Program-made: the position numbers and the translations under genes | NCBI RefSeq assembly: GCF_000317205.1 | Contig: NZ_AJLK01000163.1 | Span: 24,313 to 88,312 of the forward strand | From: Fischerella muscicola PCC 7414 | GTDB taxonomy: Bacteria; Cyanobacteriota; Cyanobacteriia; Cyanobacteriales; Nostocaceae | Reading direction: 5' to 3' | DNA length: 64,000 nucleotides | The notes under the pieces: model-generated | What the model saw: only the letters and a program-made list of their open reading frames with translations | What the model was told of the DNA's origin: nothing | Databases searched by the model: none | In this document: positions 19,479 through 29,753 of the stretch, one piece after another | Layout: every line of letters starts with the position of its first letter | How positions within the stretch are numbered: the stretch's first letter is position 1

Positions 19479-19796
19479 ACTTTTCAACCTTTTTTTACAG
19501 ACTTTACCTTAATTTTAATAGTCTATTACACCCTTAGAGCAATAGGACATAGACTTCTGTAAATGGGGGGCTAGGGGTCCCCACTTTGTGGGGTTGGGGG
19601 ACCGGTGAGTTCCCCGACCTCTATTCCTTCCCGTTTCCTTGCCTTCACCCCCAAATTTAATTTTGCTTAACCACTGTTATCTACAGATGGGTGGCAGCAT
19701 TTAGCTAAAATAATAATGATTAAGCTTTACAAAGCTTCAAAATTTATAACTTGCGCTCGGTTTTTTGTTTATTGCAGAGAGTGAGAAACTCAAACC

Positions 19797-20084
19797 ATGA
19801 CTGGTGTTAACCTGACTGCTTGGATTCTCGGTCTAGGACTGGGATTGATGACACTTTTGTTTATTTTTCGCATAGTTCTAACTTGGTATCCCCAAGTAGA
19901 TCTAAATCGTTTGCCTTTTAATTTAATAGCTTGGCCAACAGAGCCATTTTTGATACCAATGCGGAAGTTAGTTCCACCCATTGGTGGGGTGGATATTACG
20001 CCAATTATTTGGGTTGGTATCTTTAGTTTGCTGAGAGAACTGCTTCTTGGTCAACAAGGACTACTGATTATGATGTCTAAATAA
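19797..20084 (+). CDS. YggT/Ycf19 family membrane protein
   Basis: A 95-residue protein with two hydrophobic segments (residues 9-30 and 65-92) around the loop WYPQVDLNRLPFNLIAWPTE and PFLIPMRKLVPPIGGVDITP, the YggT/Ycf19 signature. Homologues in cyanobacteria and chloroplasts affect thylakoid or nucleoid organisation and cytochrome b6f assembly (CCB3 is of this family). The exact role here is not determinable. The ATG at 19797 follows GAGAAACTCAAACC. It is divergent from psbX. Confidence 0.88.
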   Translation: MTGVNLTAWILGLGLGLMTLLFIFRIVLTWYPQVDLNRLPFNLIAWPTEPFLIPMRKLVPPIGGVDITPIIWVGIFSLLRELLLGQQGLLIMMSK

Positions 20085-20389
20085 TTGTTGGTGGTTGGTG
20101 GTTATTAGTTAGTAGTTGTACCAGACGTGCCATGGCACGTCTGTACATTGGTTAGTAGTTATTGGTTTACTAGTCCACCCTTACGGGAAGCCTATGAGCG
20201 CACGGCTCTTTACTTTATGCCGGGAAACCCTTACTTTACAGAAGCCGCTACGCGTCTACGGCAGTCGCTCATGGGGAAAACCCCCCTTCTGCGCGCTGCC
20301 TCACCACCGCACTGCCTCGTCTACACACCCCTCATACTCCTCATACTCCCCACTGCCCCTTATTCCCACTTCCCCACCTGTTTTATCTG
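20085..20389. repeat. Repeat spacer between ycf19 and accC
   Basis: A TGTACC-AGACGTGCCATGG palindrome (20117-20147), TAGTAGTT repeats, and a composite repeat with ACGGGAAGCCTATGAGCGCA and GCCGCTACGCGTCTAC segments, then C-rich CTCATACTCC repeats. Confidence 0.8.
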
Positions 20390-21733
20390 TTAGCCTTGCA
20401 TTTCTTGTATGAAACTGGTGTAAACATTACCCTGTAAAAACTGTGGGTTTTCCATAATTTTTTGATGAAAACTGATAGTAGTAGGCAGTCCAGTAATTGC
20501 ACACTCTTGCAGCGCTCGTTTCATCCGGTTAATGGCTGTAGGACGGTCTTGTCCCCAAACAATTAACTTACCGATCAGAGAGTCATAATAAGGGGGAATT
20601 TGATAATCGGTGTAGACGTGAGAGTCTATACGGACACCAGGGCCTCCGGGTGGGAGATAACCACTAATCCTACCAGGTGCAGGACGAAAATCGTGATCGG
20701 GGTCTTCGGCGTTAATGCGACATTCGATCGCATGACCCCGCAAAACTACTTGATCTTGGGTAAGTTTTAGTCTTTCTCCTTGAGCAATACGGATTTGTTC
20801 GACAACCAAGTCTACCCCTGTAATCATTTCTGTCACAGGATGTTCAACTTGGATGCGGGTATTCATTTCCATAAAGTAAAAATTACCTGATCTATCTAAG
20901 AGAAATTCGATAGTTCCTGCGCCGGTATAATTGATAAATTGAGCTGCTTTAACGGCTGCTTGACCCATTTTCTCACGCAGTTCTGGATCAATAGCTGGGC
21001 TGGGGGCTTCTTCAAGTAATTTTTGATTACGACGCTGAATTGAGCAATCCCGTTCACCCAAATGAATAACGTTTCCGTAATTATCGGCCAAAATTTGAAA
21101 TTCAATGTGGCGCGGACGCTCGATAAATTTTTCTAGGTAAACCCCAGAATTACCAAATGCTGCTCCTGCTTCGCCTTGTGCTGCTTGAAAACATTTGATG
21201 AATTCGTTTTCGGAACGGACTAGACGCATACCTCTACCACCACCACCAGCAGTGGCTTTGATCATCACGGGGTAGCCAATTTTTCTGGCGATCGCTAATC
21301 CTTCTTTATCCGAGTCTATCAAACCATCGCTACCTGGTACTGTTGGTACTCCTGCTTTTTGCATGGTTTCTTTGGCTGTGGATTTATCGCCCATCAAGCG
21401 AATGGCCTCTGGAGAAGGGCCAATAAAAGCAATATGATGATCTGCACAGATTTCCGCAAACCGGGCATTCTCGGCTAAAAAACCATAGCCTGGATGAATA
21501 GCACTAGCATTGCGTGTCAAGGCTGCGGCAATAATATTAGGAATATTGAGATAACTTTTACTGCTGGCAGCTTCACCAATGCAAACGGCTTCATCAGCTA
21601 GTTGGACATGCAGTGCATTTCGATCAACGGTGGAGTGTACGGCCACAGTTGCGATTCCCATTTCTTCACAAGCCCGGAGAATGCGAAGCGCGATTTCTCC
21701 CCGATTAGCAATTAATATTTTGTCAAACTTCAT
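20390..21733 (-). CDS. accC: Acetyl-CoA carboxylase, biotin carboxylase subunit
   Basis: ATP-grasp enzyme that carboxylates biotin on AccB, the first step of fatty-acid synthesis. The 447-residue length is exact for the family. Visible hallmarks are the N-terminal [18 protein letters not shown], the glycine-rich ATP loop [14 protein letters not shown], the metal/catalytic segment [16 protein letters not shown] (here [14 protein letters not shown]), and the C-terminal RINAEDP. The ATG at 21733 is the family start. No accB is adjacent; cyanobacterial acc genes are dispersed. Confidence 0.97.
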   Translation of the reverse strand: MKFDKILIANRGEIALRILRACEEMGIATVAVHSTVDRNALHVQLADEAVCIGEAASSKSYLNIPNIIAAALTRNASAIHPGYGFLAENARFAEICADHHIAFIGPSPEAIRLMGDKSTAKETMQKAGVPTVPGSDGLIDSDKEGLAIARKIGYPVMIKATAGGGGRGMRLVRSENEFIKCFQAAQGEAGAAFGNSGVYLEKFIERPRHIEFQILADNYGNVIHLGERDCSIQRRNQKLLEEAPSPAIDPELREKMGQAAVKAAQFINYTGAGTIEFLLDRSGNFYFMEMNTRIQVEHPVTEMITGVDLVVEQIRIAQGERLKLTQDQVVLRGHAIECRINAEDPDHDFRPAPGRISGYLPPGGPGVRIDSHVYTDYQIPPYYDSLIGKLIVWGQDRPTAINRMKRALQECAITGLPTTISFHQKIMENPQFLQGNVYTSFIQEMQG

Positions 21734-22478
21734 CTTTATAGTGTCGATATCAGTTAAGTAAATTGACTAAATAAGTCACCAAGTGTAAAGGATGGAGGAT
21801 GAAAAGAAGAATGAGGTTTAAAACTTCATGAGGTTGTTTCATCCTACCCTGCACTCCCAGGGCGTAGCCCTTCTGGCAGAGTAGCCGCCTGAATGAGGTT
21901 TACATACTTCATACTTCAGCCTTTGGTTGACATTTTCTCCCGGCTAGTCTAAAACAACGCTTTCGCTTGATTTCAAATTATGACAGGAGATGACATAGCA
22001 TAGAACTTTTAACAGTTATCAATTATCAGTTATCAGTTATCAAAGCAAGTCGTTCACTGTTCACTGATTTAATTCATCAGACTACCAACATCTGCTCAAA
22101 CCTGAGGTTTACTAATTTGCCCGAGCGCATTGTAATTGCACAGTTTAAAACCGTAAGAGTGCCAAGTCTACAGGAAGTTCTGGTTATAACCTTTGTTTGT
22201 CCTCCTCCTGCTGCTGACTTTTCAGGGGATCAGGAAAACCTCTCTCCTTGTAGGAGAGAGGCTTTAAATTTCTTCCCTTTCCTGTGAGGAAACTCTGTTA
22301 GGGGGTTGGGTTTCCACATGAGGTGAAAAGTCAGCTCCTGTGGAGGCTGTATTTCCGCCAGTTTAATAGGTCAAGGGTCAAAATTTTGTGCATATAGACT
22401 CTTGAATTTGGGAAAAATTTAATTATGACTCCACTATAGTGATTTTGTTGTGCTATATTTAATCATTAGTGCAACCTT
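21734..22478. other. Gene-free spacer with an inverted-repeat element
   Basis: An element bounded by GCTGACTTTTCA (22213-22224) and its exact complement TGAAAAGTCAGC (22324-22335) contains a hairpin CCTCTCTCC-TTGTA-GGAGAGAGG. ATTATCAGTTATCAGTTATCA repeats lie at about 22015-22040. The last 100 bp must hold the tRNA promoter; TATATTTAAT at 22453-22462 is a candidate -10 region. Confidence 0.6.
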
Positions 22479-22559
22479 GCGGATGTGGCGGAATTGGTAT
22501 ACGCGCACGTTTGAGGGGCGTGTGGCTTTGCCTTGCGAGTTCGAGTCTCGCCATCCGCA
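22479..22559 (+). tRNA. tRNA-Leu (anticodon GAG)
   Basis: An 81-nt cloverleaf with acceptor arms GCGGATG and CATCCGC, the D-arm GCGGAATTGGTATACGCGC, an anticodon stem CACGT/GCGTG around the loop TTGAGGG (anticodon GAG, reading CUC/CUU), a long variable arm as expected of leucine tRNA, and the T-arm GAGTTCGAGTCTC. The discriminator base is A, as leucyl-tRNA synthetase requires. CCA is not encoded. Confidence 0.95.
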
Positions 22560-22601
22560 TATTTTTAGTCTGATCATATTTATCGAATTCACGTTAAATA
22601 G

Positions 22602-22661
22602 CAGTTCTAAATGATTCGTGAAAACAAGATACCCGACTTTTTTAGCAAAGTCGGGTATCTG
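22602..22661 (+). repeat. Palindromic element, copy 1 (behind tRNA-Leu)
   Basis: A leader CTAAATGATTCGTGAAAACA runs into a 14-bp perfect stem, AGATACCCGACTTT (22627-22640) and its complement (22647-22660). Related copies are at 23712, 38491 and 55571. Sitting 40 bp after the tRNA, the stem could act as its terminator. Confidence 0.8.
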
Positions 22662-22844
22662 CGTTTACTGAAGAAACGCATATTTAAATAGAAAAATATA
22701 CACCTAAGTAAGCAAACTTTGAGTTTACTTTTGTTCAGGCTAGCAAATCAGCCTAAAAGCGTGGTGCTAATTGTATGAAAAAGTTGCGAACGCCTGTTTG
22801 AGAATGAACTTTACAAAGTAAATTAACATTAAAAAATATAAATA

Positions 22845-22870
22845 TAGAGATGCGAAATTTCGCATCTCTA
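22845..22870. repeat. Palindrome of the TGTAGAGACG type
   Basis: TAGAGATGCGAAA and its exact complement meet without a loop, a 26-bp perfect palindrome. It lies just after the KGG gene and could end its transcript. Confidence 0.7.
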
Positions 22871-22912
22871 CAAACTTACTCAAGTGGGTTCAAAAGTCTA
22901 TAAAATTCAACT

Positions 22913-23248
22913 TTATTTGTTCTTGTGGCTTTGTCGTCCTGCTTTTGCATGTTGCTCACGGCTACCACCTTGAGTACCTTTTCCTTCTTCGTCGTTGTCA
23001 TCTTGCTCATTTTTGTCATTGCGATCGCCTCTGTGGGAGTGCTTACCACCTTGTCGACCAATCTCTGCCATAAACTCTCGGTCTTTACTTGTGGTTTCTC
23101 CACCTTTACGACCAGCTTCTCTAGCTTCTTCTGATGTAAATTCGTGTGCAGTTCCTTTTTCGTGAGCAGCTTTTCCGCCTTTACTTGCAATTTCCCGCTG
23201 CTTATCTTCATCCATTGATGCAAATCCACGTTTGCTTGTATCTGACAT
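22913..23248 (-). CDS. KGG-motif stress protein (con-10/YciG-like)
   Basis: A 111-residue, very hydrophilic protein with repeated KGG motifs: FASMDEDKQREIASKGGKAA, FTSEEAREAGRKGGETTS, EFMAEIGRQGGKHSH and a last degenerate REQHAKAGRQSH. This is the stress-induced repeat family of GsiB, YciG and con-10 proteins, thought to protect against desiccation or acid and probably disordered. The frame stays open upstream, but the ATG at 23248 starts the repeats and is preceded by GAGGAG at 8-base spacing, a strong ribosome binding site. A second minus-strand frame through the same DNA is a shadow. Confidence 0.9.
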   Translation of the reverse strand: MSDTSKRGFASMDEDKQREIASKGGKAAHEKGTAHEFTSEEAREAGRKGGETTSKDREFMAEIGRQGGKHSHRGDRNDKNEQDDNDEEGKGTQGGSREQHAKAGRQSHKNK

Positions 23249-23836
23249 AATAATTCTCCTCTTTGTTTTCGTTTTATTTTTGTCAAAAAAGGTAGATTTA
23301 AAGAATCTATAGAGTTTGTTGAATACCCTCGATTCTGTGTCTAATTTACAAATTAAAAATTCTCTCAACCTCTTTCTAATAGAGGAGTTTGTTACATAAA
23401 AAACATGATTTTGCTTAGAAAAAATAATTCTGTAGTTAGAGTAACTGTCGAAAAAAATGATTCAATTTTAACAATTTTATTATTTATAAGTAAATTATTT
23501 TTATAGTTATGTATTTTATGTTTATCCTTAATAAACATCTATCAATAGGGGGAAAATACTTTCATAATTATCTAATAAAGCAATCTCATCCATATATTTA
23601 TAACTTGAAGACTTCTAACTTCATAAATTAGACTTTTATGAACTGTGTAGACTAATCAAAAGTGGATATAAAATAATTAAAACCCTACTCAAAGTATTGG
23701 CTAGAGAACAACTATAGCAAAACCCCCGACTTCTACTGTTTGGGAAGCCACCCTCCAAGTGTCTACAAGAAGTCGGGGATCTAGTTGTTCACGAATGATT
23801 TAAGGAATGCTATAGCAATCACCAAGCAAAAACTAA
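23249..23836. other. Gene-free, AT-rich spacer with an enlarged palindromic element
   Basis: Holds the KGG-gene promoter region, not resolved by eye. Between 23712 and 23819 lies a reversed copy of the palindromic element family. Its arms CCCCCGACTTCT and AGAAGTCGGGG flank a loop of about 35 bp instead of 6, and ACTATAGCA/TGCTATAGCA occurs at both outer ends. Confidence 0.65.
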
Positions 23837-24433
23837 TTATTGTTGTGTAGCTGAACGTCCTTGTTTACCCAACTTAATTAAGACAAAATAAATTAGGTAA
23901 AGTACATAAATTACTAGAGCGATAATGCCAAGAATGCCGAGAAACCCAGTACTCGTGTTGGGATGAAACCATTCTTTAAATCTTAAAGGTGCTTCAAACC
24001 AGACATGACAATTGGGATTGTTGCTAACATTTTCTGAAAAAGCACAACCCAAAAAAGGTATAAAGGCAAGCGAACCTAAAATACAATAGAAAGTTGTTGC
24101 CCAGCGCCAAGAAGTAAAAGTCAGCTTTAAGGGGCCGCTGGAATGATACTCAATTTCATCGTTAAGATCCACCCAGAACCACAGCGAAATCGGTATTAGG
24201 ATACGAGCCATAAATCCTGAGATAAAACTGACTGGATATTGGGCAATCATTAAATAAATTGTGATAGCTAAAAGACTTGATACTCGCCAGTAAATAGCCA
24301 GCAAGCGTTGCATCCCTTCGGCTTTTTGCACAAATGCCCAAATCAGCAGAATCAGGGGAATAACCACTGTAAATAGTACTGCCAGTCTATAATCCATCCA
24401 GACGAAAGGGCGAAACCAAACTTCTTTTTCCAT
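23837..24433 (-). CDS. DUF3177 family membrane protein
   Basis: A 198-residue protein with about five membrane helices (residues 18-35, 45-62, 70-85, 112-130, 163-187). The N-terminus WFRPFVWMDYRLAVLFTVVI and the segment LIPISLWFWVDLNDEI look like the cyanobacterial DUF3177 family. The function is unknown to me. A soluble loop (136-160) holds two cysteines that could form a disulfide (GCAFSENVSNNPNCHVW). Start at the ATG at 24433. It stands alone. Confidence 0.75.
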   Translation of the reverse strand: MEKEVWFRPFVWMDYRLAVLFTVVIPLILLIWAFVQKAEGMQRLLAIYWRVSSLLAITIYLMIAQYPVSFISGFMARILIPISLWFWVDLNDEIEYHSSGPLKLTFTSWRWATTFYCILGSLAFIPFLGCAFSENVSNNPNCHVWFEAPLRFKEWFHPNTSTGFLGILGIIALVIYVLYLIYFVLIKLGKQGRSATQQ

Positions 24434-25252
24434 AGTATTTCCACGAGTTACAAATAATTTTACCCAGAGAATTTACAAGTAATAATTAACCAAGAATCTT
24501 ATAAATGATAGCTGATATAACAGTTATCAGTGATCAGTTACCAGTTATCAGTAAAGAGGGCATCTTTGCTTGAGTTTAAGTCCCCCAACAATTGGTTGAA
24601 AGCGTTGATGGTGCTTATCTTATCCCCTCTATACGCCTTTTAAATGCTATGCTTAATTGCCTGAGGTTCATGAAGGCAGAAGGAAGAAGGCAGAGGTGAT
24701 AAAGGAACCCATGCTTTTAAGCCTTTATACCTTCACTCTAAGAGTCTCAGTATAATCTTCTTTATATATTAAGTGGGCGGCCATCCCACAATTTAAGTTC
24801 TCCTTTATACCTTTTAATACCTTATGTCCTCTGCCTTTTTTTGTGAGTAATGCTACATTAAATTTCTGTAACCTTTATCTAAATGGTTAACAATTATCAA
24901 TTATTGATAATTAGATGTAAAGATTGCTATTAACATAAAAAACAAGTAACTAAAAGACCTGAAACTAAATATTTGCAACAAACACTGATACCTCAAGGGA
25001 GAGTTGGAAACTGCCCCTGCTTGGTTAGATGTTTGATTCTTTCAAACTTTTTTGCATAAACTTTCAATGATTTTACACTTACTTCTCATTAAGAAGTAAA
25101 TGTAATTTACACCTTGTGTTAAGTATTTTATTTCAACTAGGACACAAGGAAGGCTAACCTTGTCTAAGCAAAAAAGCGAAAGTGCAAATATTAGCAAATT
25201 GATCTTTAGTTACTTGCTGGTCAATGTTCAGTAAAATTTAGTAACTTGATTG
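24434..25252. other. 819-bp gene-free stretch
   Basis: AT-rich. CAGTTATCAGTGATCAGTTACCAG repeats occur near 24520-24555 and an AGGCAGAAGGAAGAAGGCAGAGG repeat near 24677. No open frame of useful length, tRNA or clear hairpin is seen. Confidence 0.5.
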
Positions 25253-25474
25253 TTAGTCGTCATAAACACGACATTCAGCTGCTTCGGGGTTATCATCACA
25301 ATATTGCTCAAAAGCAGTTTTTTGCTTGGCTTGCTTTTGGTGCGAAGCTTCAGCTTGTAATTCTTCTACTGCATCCCAAGCAGCAGCACATTCAGCAGAA
25401 TTGCTACCTGAGGTGTCACAAACAGCGCGGGCTTCTTCTACTTCTTGTTGGATTCTGTTTTGGATGTCTGTCAT
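25253..25474 (-). CDS. cp12: CP12 Calvin-cycle regulatory protein
   Basis: A 73-residue small acidic protein that binds GAPDH and phosphoribulokinase in the dark to switch off the Calvin cycle, under thioredoxin control. Both redox cysteine pairs are present (Cys19/Cys29 and Cys59/Cys68), as are the core motif AWDAVEEL (residues 32-39) and the C-terminal GAPDH-binding region YCDDNPEAAECRVYDD. Length and motifs are canonical. The ATG at 25474 is the family start. The gene is monocistronic between two long spacers. Confidence 0.97.
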   Translation of the reverse strand: MTDIQNRIQQEVEEARAVCDTSGSNSAECAAAWDAVEELQAEASHQKQAKQKTAFEQYCDDNPEAAECRVYDD

Positions 25475-25840
25475 AGTTCTAATCTTGCTGTGTGTTTTTA
25501 ATACCAGTATAGAAAAAGTACAGAAAGGGCATTTTTTGCACTATTCCACACTATTCTAGCCATTTAGCTGTCACTTTAGTACTCATGGATTGTTACTTGA
25601 TTCCAAAGTACAGCTAATAACAGGACGTAGTCTGTTATAACCTTTTTCTTTTAAGATTTTACTAAGCATATAGTTTGAAGATTATACAATTATCTTTAGA
25701 TAGATGTAATGGTAATAGCTACCCTAAGTTTCTAAAATTTTATCAAGGGCTAAATTCACCTGATTTTGGGATGCAATTTCATGTTTTCCAAGATAAAAAA
25801 TAAAAAACTACTAGCCGGATTATAGAAAAGCGTAAAATTC
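25475..25840. other. Gene-free spacer
   Basis: Divergent region between cp12 and the FIST gene, AT-rich, with no recognisable operator or repeat. Confidence 0.4.
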
Positions 25841-27052
25841 ATGGCAGACCAAATGCAGTGGGCAAATGCCCTGTCAACCCGACCCTCTTTAGAAGCAGCT
25901 GTTGCAGATGTGGTACAACGCACAACTTCTTCCTTATCAGCACCTGCGGATTTAGGGCTGGTGTTCATTTCGTCTGCTTTTACAAGTGAATATTCTCGAG
26001 TGTTACCTCTGCTGGCAGAGAAACTTTCAGTACCTGTGCTGATCGGCTGTAGTGGTGGCGGCGTGATTGGTACTAGTTTGGCTGGACAAACTCAAGAATT
26101 GGAAGCAGAACCTGCCTTAAGCCTGAGTTTGGCTCATCTGCCAGGAGTTGATGTCAAGGCTTTTCATGTTGTTGCCGAACAATTACCTGACTTAGATGGG
26201 CCACCAAACGCTTGGATCGATTTGATTGGTGTGCCATCTTCACCAACACCCCATTTCATTTTGCTGTCTGCTTCCTTCTCGTCTGGTATCAACGATTTGT
26301 TACAGGGATTAGATTATGCTTATCCAGGTTCTATGAAAGTCGGTGGTCAAGCCAGTAGTGGTGTAATGGGTGGCCGAATTGCGCTTTTTTGTAATGGTCG
26401 CTTGTATGAAGAAGGAACGGTTGGGGTGGCGTTGAGTGGCAATATTGTTTTAGAAACAATAGTAGCTCAAGGATGCCGACCGATTGGTCAGCCATACCAA
26501 GTTACCAGAGGCGATCGCAATATCATTTTGGAACTAGACGAGCAAGCACCACTGTTGGTACTACGAGATTTAATTGCTAGCCTGAGCGAAGAAGACCGAA
26601 CACTAGCCCAAAATTCTCTATTTGTCGGTCTGGCTATGGATGAATTTAAGCCTTGTCTGCAACAAGGAGACTTTTTAATCCGCGATATTTTGGGAGTAGA
26701 CCCCGCAGGAGGAGCGATCGCGATTGGTGATTACGTTCGTCCCGGACAACGCCTGCAATTCCATCTACGAGATGCTGAAGCCTCGGCAGAAGACTTAGAA
26801 TTTCTGCTAGAGCGGTATCAAAAAGAACAACAATCCCAACCAGCTGCTGTTGGTGCATTAATGTTTTCCTGTCTGGGGCGAGGTGCGGGACTATATGGCA
26901 AGCCAAATTTTGATTCCCAGCTATTTCAGCGCTACCTCAATAATATTCCCTTGGGGGGCTTTTTCTGTGGTGGCGAAATCGGCCCTGTTGGTGGTAGTAC
27001 GTTTTTACATGGTTACACTTCTGTATTTGGGATTTGTCGGGCGGTAGGGTAA
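25841..27052 (+). CDS. FIST-domain signalling protein
   Basis: A 403-residue soluble protein with a FIST_N domain (residues about 10-225; GLVFISSAFTSEYSRVLPLL, then VLIGCSGGGVIG) and a FIST_C domain (about 226-400; ending LGGFFCGGEIGPVGG...TSVFG). FIST proteins are putative sensors of small ligands such as amino acids and are often fused to or next to kinases and chemotaxis genes. Here it stands alone, and the nearest kinases are 3 kb away on the other strand. Start at the ATG at 25841; no strong ribosome binding site is visible. Confidence 0.88.
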   Translation: MADQMQWANALSTRPSLEAAVADVVQRTTSSLSAPADLGLVFISSAFTSEYSRVLPLLAEKLSVPVLIGCSGGGVIGTSLAGQTQELEAEPALSLSLAHLPGVDVKAFHVVAEQLPDLDGPPNAWIDLIGVPSSPTPHFILLSASFSSGINDLLQGLDYAYPGSMKVGGQASSGVMGGRIALFCNGRLYEEGTVGVALSGNIVLETIVAQGCRPIGQPYQVTRGDRNIILELDEQAPLLVLRDLIASLSEEDRTLAQNSLFVGLAMDEFKPCLQQGDFLIRDILGVDPAGGAIAIGDYVRPGQRLQFHLRDAEASAEDLEFLLERYQKEQQSQPAAVGALMFSCLGRGAGLYGKPNFDSQLFQRYLNNIPLGGFFCGGEIGPVGGSTFLHGYTSVFGICRAVG

Positions 27053-27399
27053 TGGGGATCGGGGATCGGGGACAAGGGGGACGACTTGGAGGACAAACCA
27101 GACAAGGGAGAGTATGAGGAGTGTGGAAAGTGTGGGGAGTGTGGGGAAAGAATGACTAATGACAATTGACAATTGACCATTGACCACTAACCACTAACCC
27201 TACCCTTACCTTAAGCCACTACCCTGCCTTAAGCCGCTACGCGTCTACGTGTCTACGGGTTCGTCAGTCGCTCATGGGGGACTCACCGGCCCCCACGACC
27301 GACAGGGAGGAGCCAGTGCGGTGGACGGGTTTCCCGGCATAAAGCACCTGGCGTTGGGGATTGGGGGAGGGATCCCCCTTGGGGCGCGCTGACTCACCA
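27053..27399. repeat. Composite repeat spacer
   Basis: G-rich GGGGATCGGGGA and AGTGTGGGGAGTGTGGGG repeats, then a 105-bp block (27193-27297) nearly identical to 6461-6564. The 12-bp core just after CCCCCAC reads GACCGACAGGGA here, the exact reverse complement of the core in the other copy. Confidence 0.85.
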
Positions 27400-28506
27400 C
27401 TAACCACTAACCAATAGCGTACTGTGATTATCAATTAGCGTGGGTGTGCCACAAGTGGCGATCGCACCGTATTTCTCAAAGTAACGACCTACTTCTGGCG
27501 GAAAATGGGAACAGTCAAATAATGCATCTCCATTGGCAACGTTAGCCCAAAAGTCTCGCAGAGTAGGGGCTAGTTCTTGAGCCTGCTCTAACGGTAGGCT
27601 TAAAGGAGGTAGGGTCAAAAATCTAACTATAAAGGGAAAACTGCGATCGCCCATCCATTTGCGTGAACTGTGTTGCAAATTAGGGAAATTGGGAACTGAC
27701 TCTACTCGATAGGATAACATCTGCAACCATTGCCTACCGTAATGATCGTGGCGAAACTCCAGTACTCTATAGGGATGGGGATAGCTGACTAAAGAACCAG
27801 TAGTAATATCGTATATTCCCTGAGAGTATGCTACATCCTGAACATGCAAATGTCCTGTGAATACTAACCTCACTCCGTAGCGACGCAATAAGGGTAATAA
27901 TTCCCCAGCATTTTCTAACATATAGCGGTTGGCCATTGGGTGGCGTGATTGATTAGGCAAGTGTTCCACTACATTGTGGTGTATCATCACTAGCACTAAT
28001 TCATCACCAGTTGAGGCTAGCACTTCTTCTAACCATCGCAGTTGTTTAATATCTAAACGTCCTATTTGCTCTCCCTTGTCGTTAAACAAGTTAGAATTTA
28101 GACCAATTAATCTAACTCCTGGTAAAATCTGACAGGTATAGTAAGATTTTTCTGGATCTTTGTAACCGAATTTACGATAGTAATAAGGGAAATCTGCAAA
28201 TGCAATTGATTGCTCATTAGCCCTTAATACAGGAACATCATGATTACCAGGAACGACGTAGGCAGGAAAAGGTAACTTTGCTAAACGTTGTGCCAACCAA
28301 GCATGGTTTTCTGGTTCACCGTGCTGAGTTAAATCTCCGGGTAGTAAAAGAAAATCTAAATCTAGTTGTGTTAAATGCTCTAATACACTTTCAAATGCAG
28401 AAACACTAACTTCCACCAAATGAAAACGGCTGGGGTGATTCCAGATTGTATGGGGCAGGGCAATATGTAAGTCGCTGACTACGGCAAAGCGAAAATTGGG
28501 AATCAT
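27400..28506 (-). CDS. Calcineurin-like metallophosphoesterase
   Basis: A 368-residue phosphoesterase with the full set of dimetal motifs: VVSDLHI (Asp12, His14), LLLPGDLTQHGEPENH, VPGNHDVP, VMIHHN and FTGHLHVQD. The first 260 residues resemble the CpdA/GpdQ group, which hydrolyses cyclic nucleotides or phosphodiesters. About 100 C-terminal residues are unassigned, with LPLEQAQELAPTLRDFWANV helical by appearance. The substrate is unknown. The ATG at 28506 begins FRFAVVSDLH. The last codons run into repeat-like sequence (TNHSTLLVSG). Confidence 0.88.
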   Translation of the reverse strand: MIPNFRFAVVSDLHIALPHTIWNHPSRFHLVEVSVSAFESVLEHLTQLDLDFLLLPGDLTQHGEPENHAWLAQRLAKLPFPAYVVPGNHDVPVLRANEQSIAFADFPYYYRKFGYKDPEKSYYTCQILPGVRLIGLNSNLFNDKGEQIGRLDIKQLRWLEEVLASTGDELVLVMIHHNVVEHLPNQSRHPMANRYMLENAGELLPLLRRYGVRLVFTGHLHVQDVAYSQGIYDITTGSLVSYPHPYRVLEFRHDHYGRQWLQMLSYRVESVPNFPNLQHSSRKWMGDRSFPFIVRFLTLPPLSLPLEQAQELAPTLRDFWANVANGDALFDCSHFPPEVGRYFEKYGAIATCGTPTLIDNHSTLLVSG

Positions 28507-28923
28507 TGAAGTAAAGACTATTTTAAAAACAACGTCTAAAAAATCCTTTTAAAAAGAGTATAACCTCTGATTTATAGACATGTGTAGCAATGATCCCGCT
28601 TAATATTTGTATACATTTAAAAGTTGTTGGTTGTTGATTTTTGGTTGTTGATTTTTGGTTGTTGGTTGTTGATTGTTGGTTGTTGGTTGGAAAAAGATAG
28701 TGAGGATTAAGTCAAAAAGCAAAAAAAATTATAAAAGATTGTATTATTATTAATATCTTAAGTTCATGCATCATACAAAAGAGTGAGTTTGTGCCAAGAT
28801 AAATATTTATAATGGTTAAAATAAAACAAGATTGATACAAATTACGACAAAAGCAAAAAACTATATTATTAATAACCATCAACCACCAACAGCCAACCAC
28901 CAACCAATAAGGAGAATCATTTT
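28507..28923. other. Gene-free spacer with heptamer repeats
   Basis: TTGTTGG/TTGTTGA heptamers at about 28619-28690 and CAACCACCAACAGCC repeats at about 28877-28905. A ribosome binding site AAGGAG (28909-28914) serves trmB. Confidence 0.7.
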
Positions 28924-29568
28924 TTGGTACGCGTTCGAGTCCGTCAGCACGTCAACCCACTAGCACAAAAGTATCAAACACCAGCTAATCCTCTAGACTG
29001 GGAAAAAGTTTATACAAAGCCAAACCAACCACTGCACTTAGATATTGGTTGTGCAAGAGGACGATTTTTATTGCAAATGGCCCAGATAGAACCAAATTGG
29101 AATTTTCTGGGTTTAGAAATTCGCCAACCTTTAGTAGATGAAGCAAATAGACTTCGGGATGAGTTAGAACTGCAAAATTTGTACTATTTATTTTGTAACG
29201 TCAATAATTCCTTGCGATCGCTTTTATCAACTTTTCCCCCAGGAACATTACAACGTGTCAGTATTCAATTTCCCGATCCTTGGTTTAAAAATCGTCATGC
29301 GAAACGGCGGGTGGTACAACCAGAATTAGTTGCAGAACTATCAGATTATCTAATTCCAGGGGGGATTGTATTTTTACAATCCGATGTAGAATTTGTCGCG
29401 ATAGAAATGTGCGATCGCTTTGCTGCTCATCCTAGTTTTCAAAGAGAAGGTTCGGGAGAATGGTTAGCAGAAAATCCCCTCCCAGTTTCTACAGAAAGGG
29501 AAATAGCTACTCAAAAAAAAGGTGAACCTGTTTATCGTGCCGTGTTTGAAAGAGTATGTAATCAGTAA
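28924..29568 (+). CDS. trmB: tRNA (guanine-N7-)-methyltransferase
   Basis: Methylates G46 in the variable loop of tRNAs. The 214-residue protein has the SAM motif [17 protein letters not shown] and the TrmB signature [19 protein letters not shown]. The start is a TTG at 28924, decided by AAGGAG ten bases upstream and by the [14 protein letters not shown]-terminus typical of the cyanobacterial protein. Length normal. It stands alone. Confidence 0.95.
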   Translation: MVRVRVRQHVNPLAQKYQTPANPLDWEKVYTKPNQPLHLDIGCARGRFLLQMAQIEPNWNFLGLEIRQPLVDEANRLRDELELQNLYYLFCNVNNSLRSLLSTFPPGTLQRVSIQFPDPWFKNRHAKRRVVQPELVAELSDYLIPGGIVFLQSDVEFVAIEMCDRFAAHPSFQREGSGEWLAENPLPVSTEREIATQKKGEPVYRAVFERVCNQ

Positions 29569-29753
29569 TCATTTATTAGTTAACGAACTAAGGAACTTCC
29601 AAATAAAAATCTCCATCAGACGGACGCACCAACTCTTTCTCATTTCTCTGTGTTCTCTGCGGTTTATTTTTATTTATTGGAAATCCCTTATTGGTTATTT
29701 AAAAATATTATGCTAGCGATTAGACTTGATTTTAGTCAGTAGGTATGTACTGA

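Noticed and set aside
22876..23286. 136-codon frame on the same strand as the KGG gene, other phase
   Set aside because: Lysine-rich shadow; the KGG frame has the motif repeats and the GAGGAG ribosome binding site.
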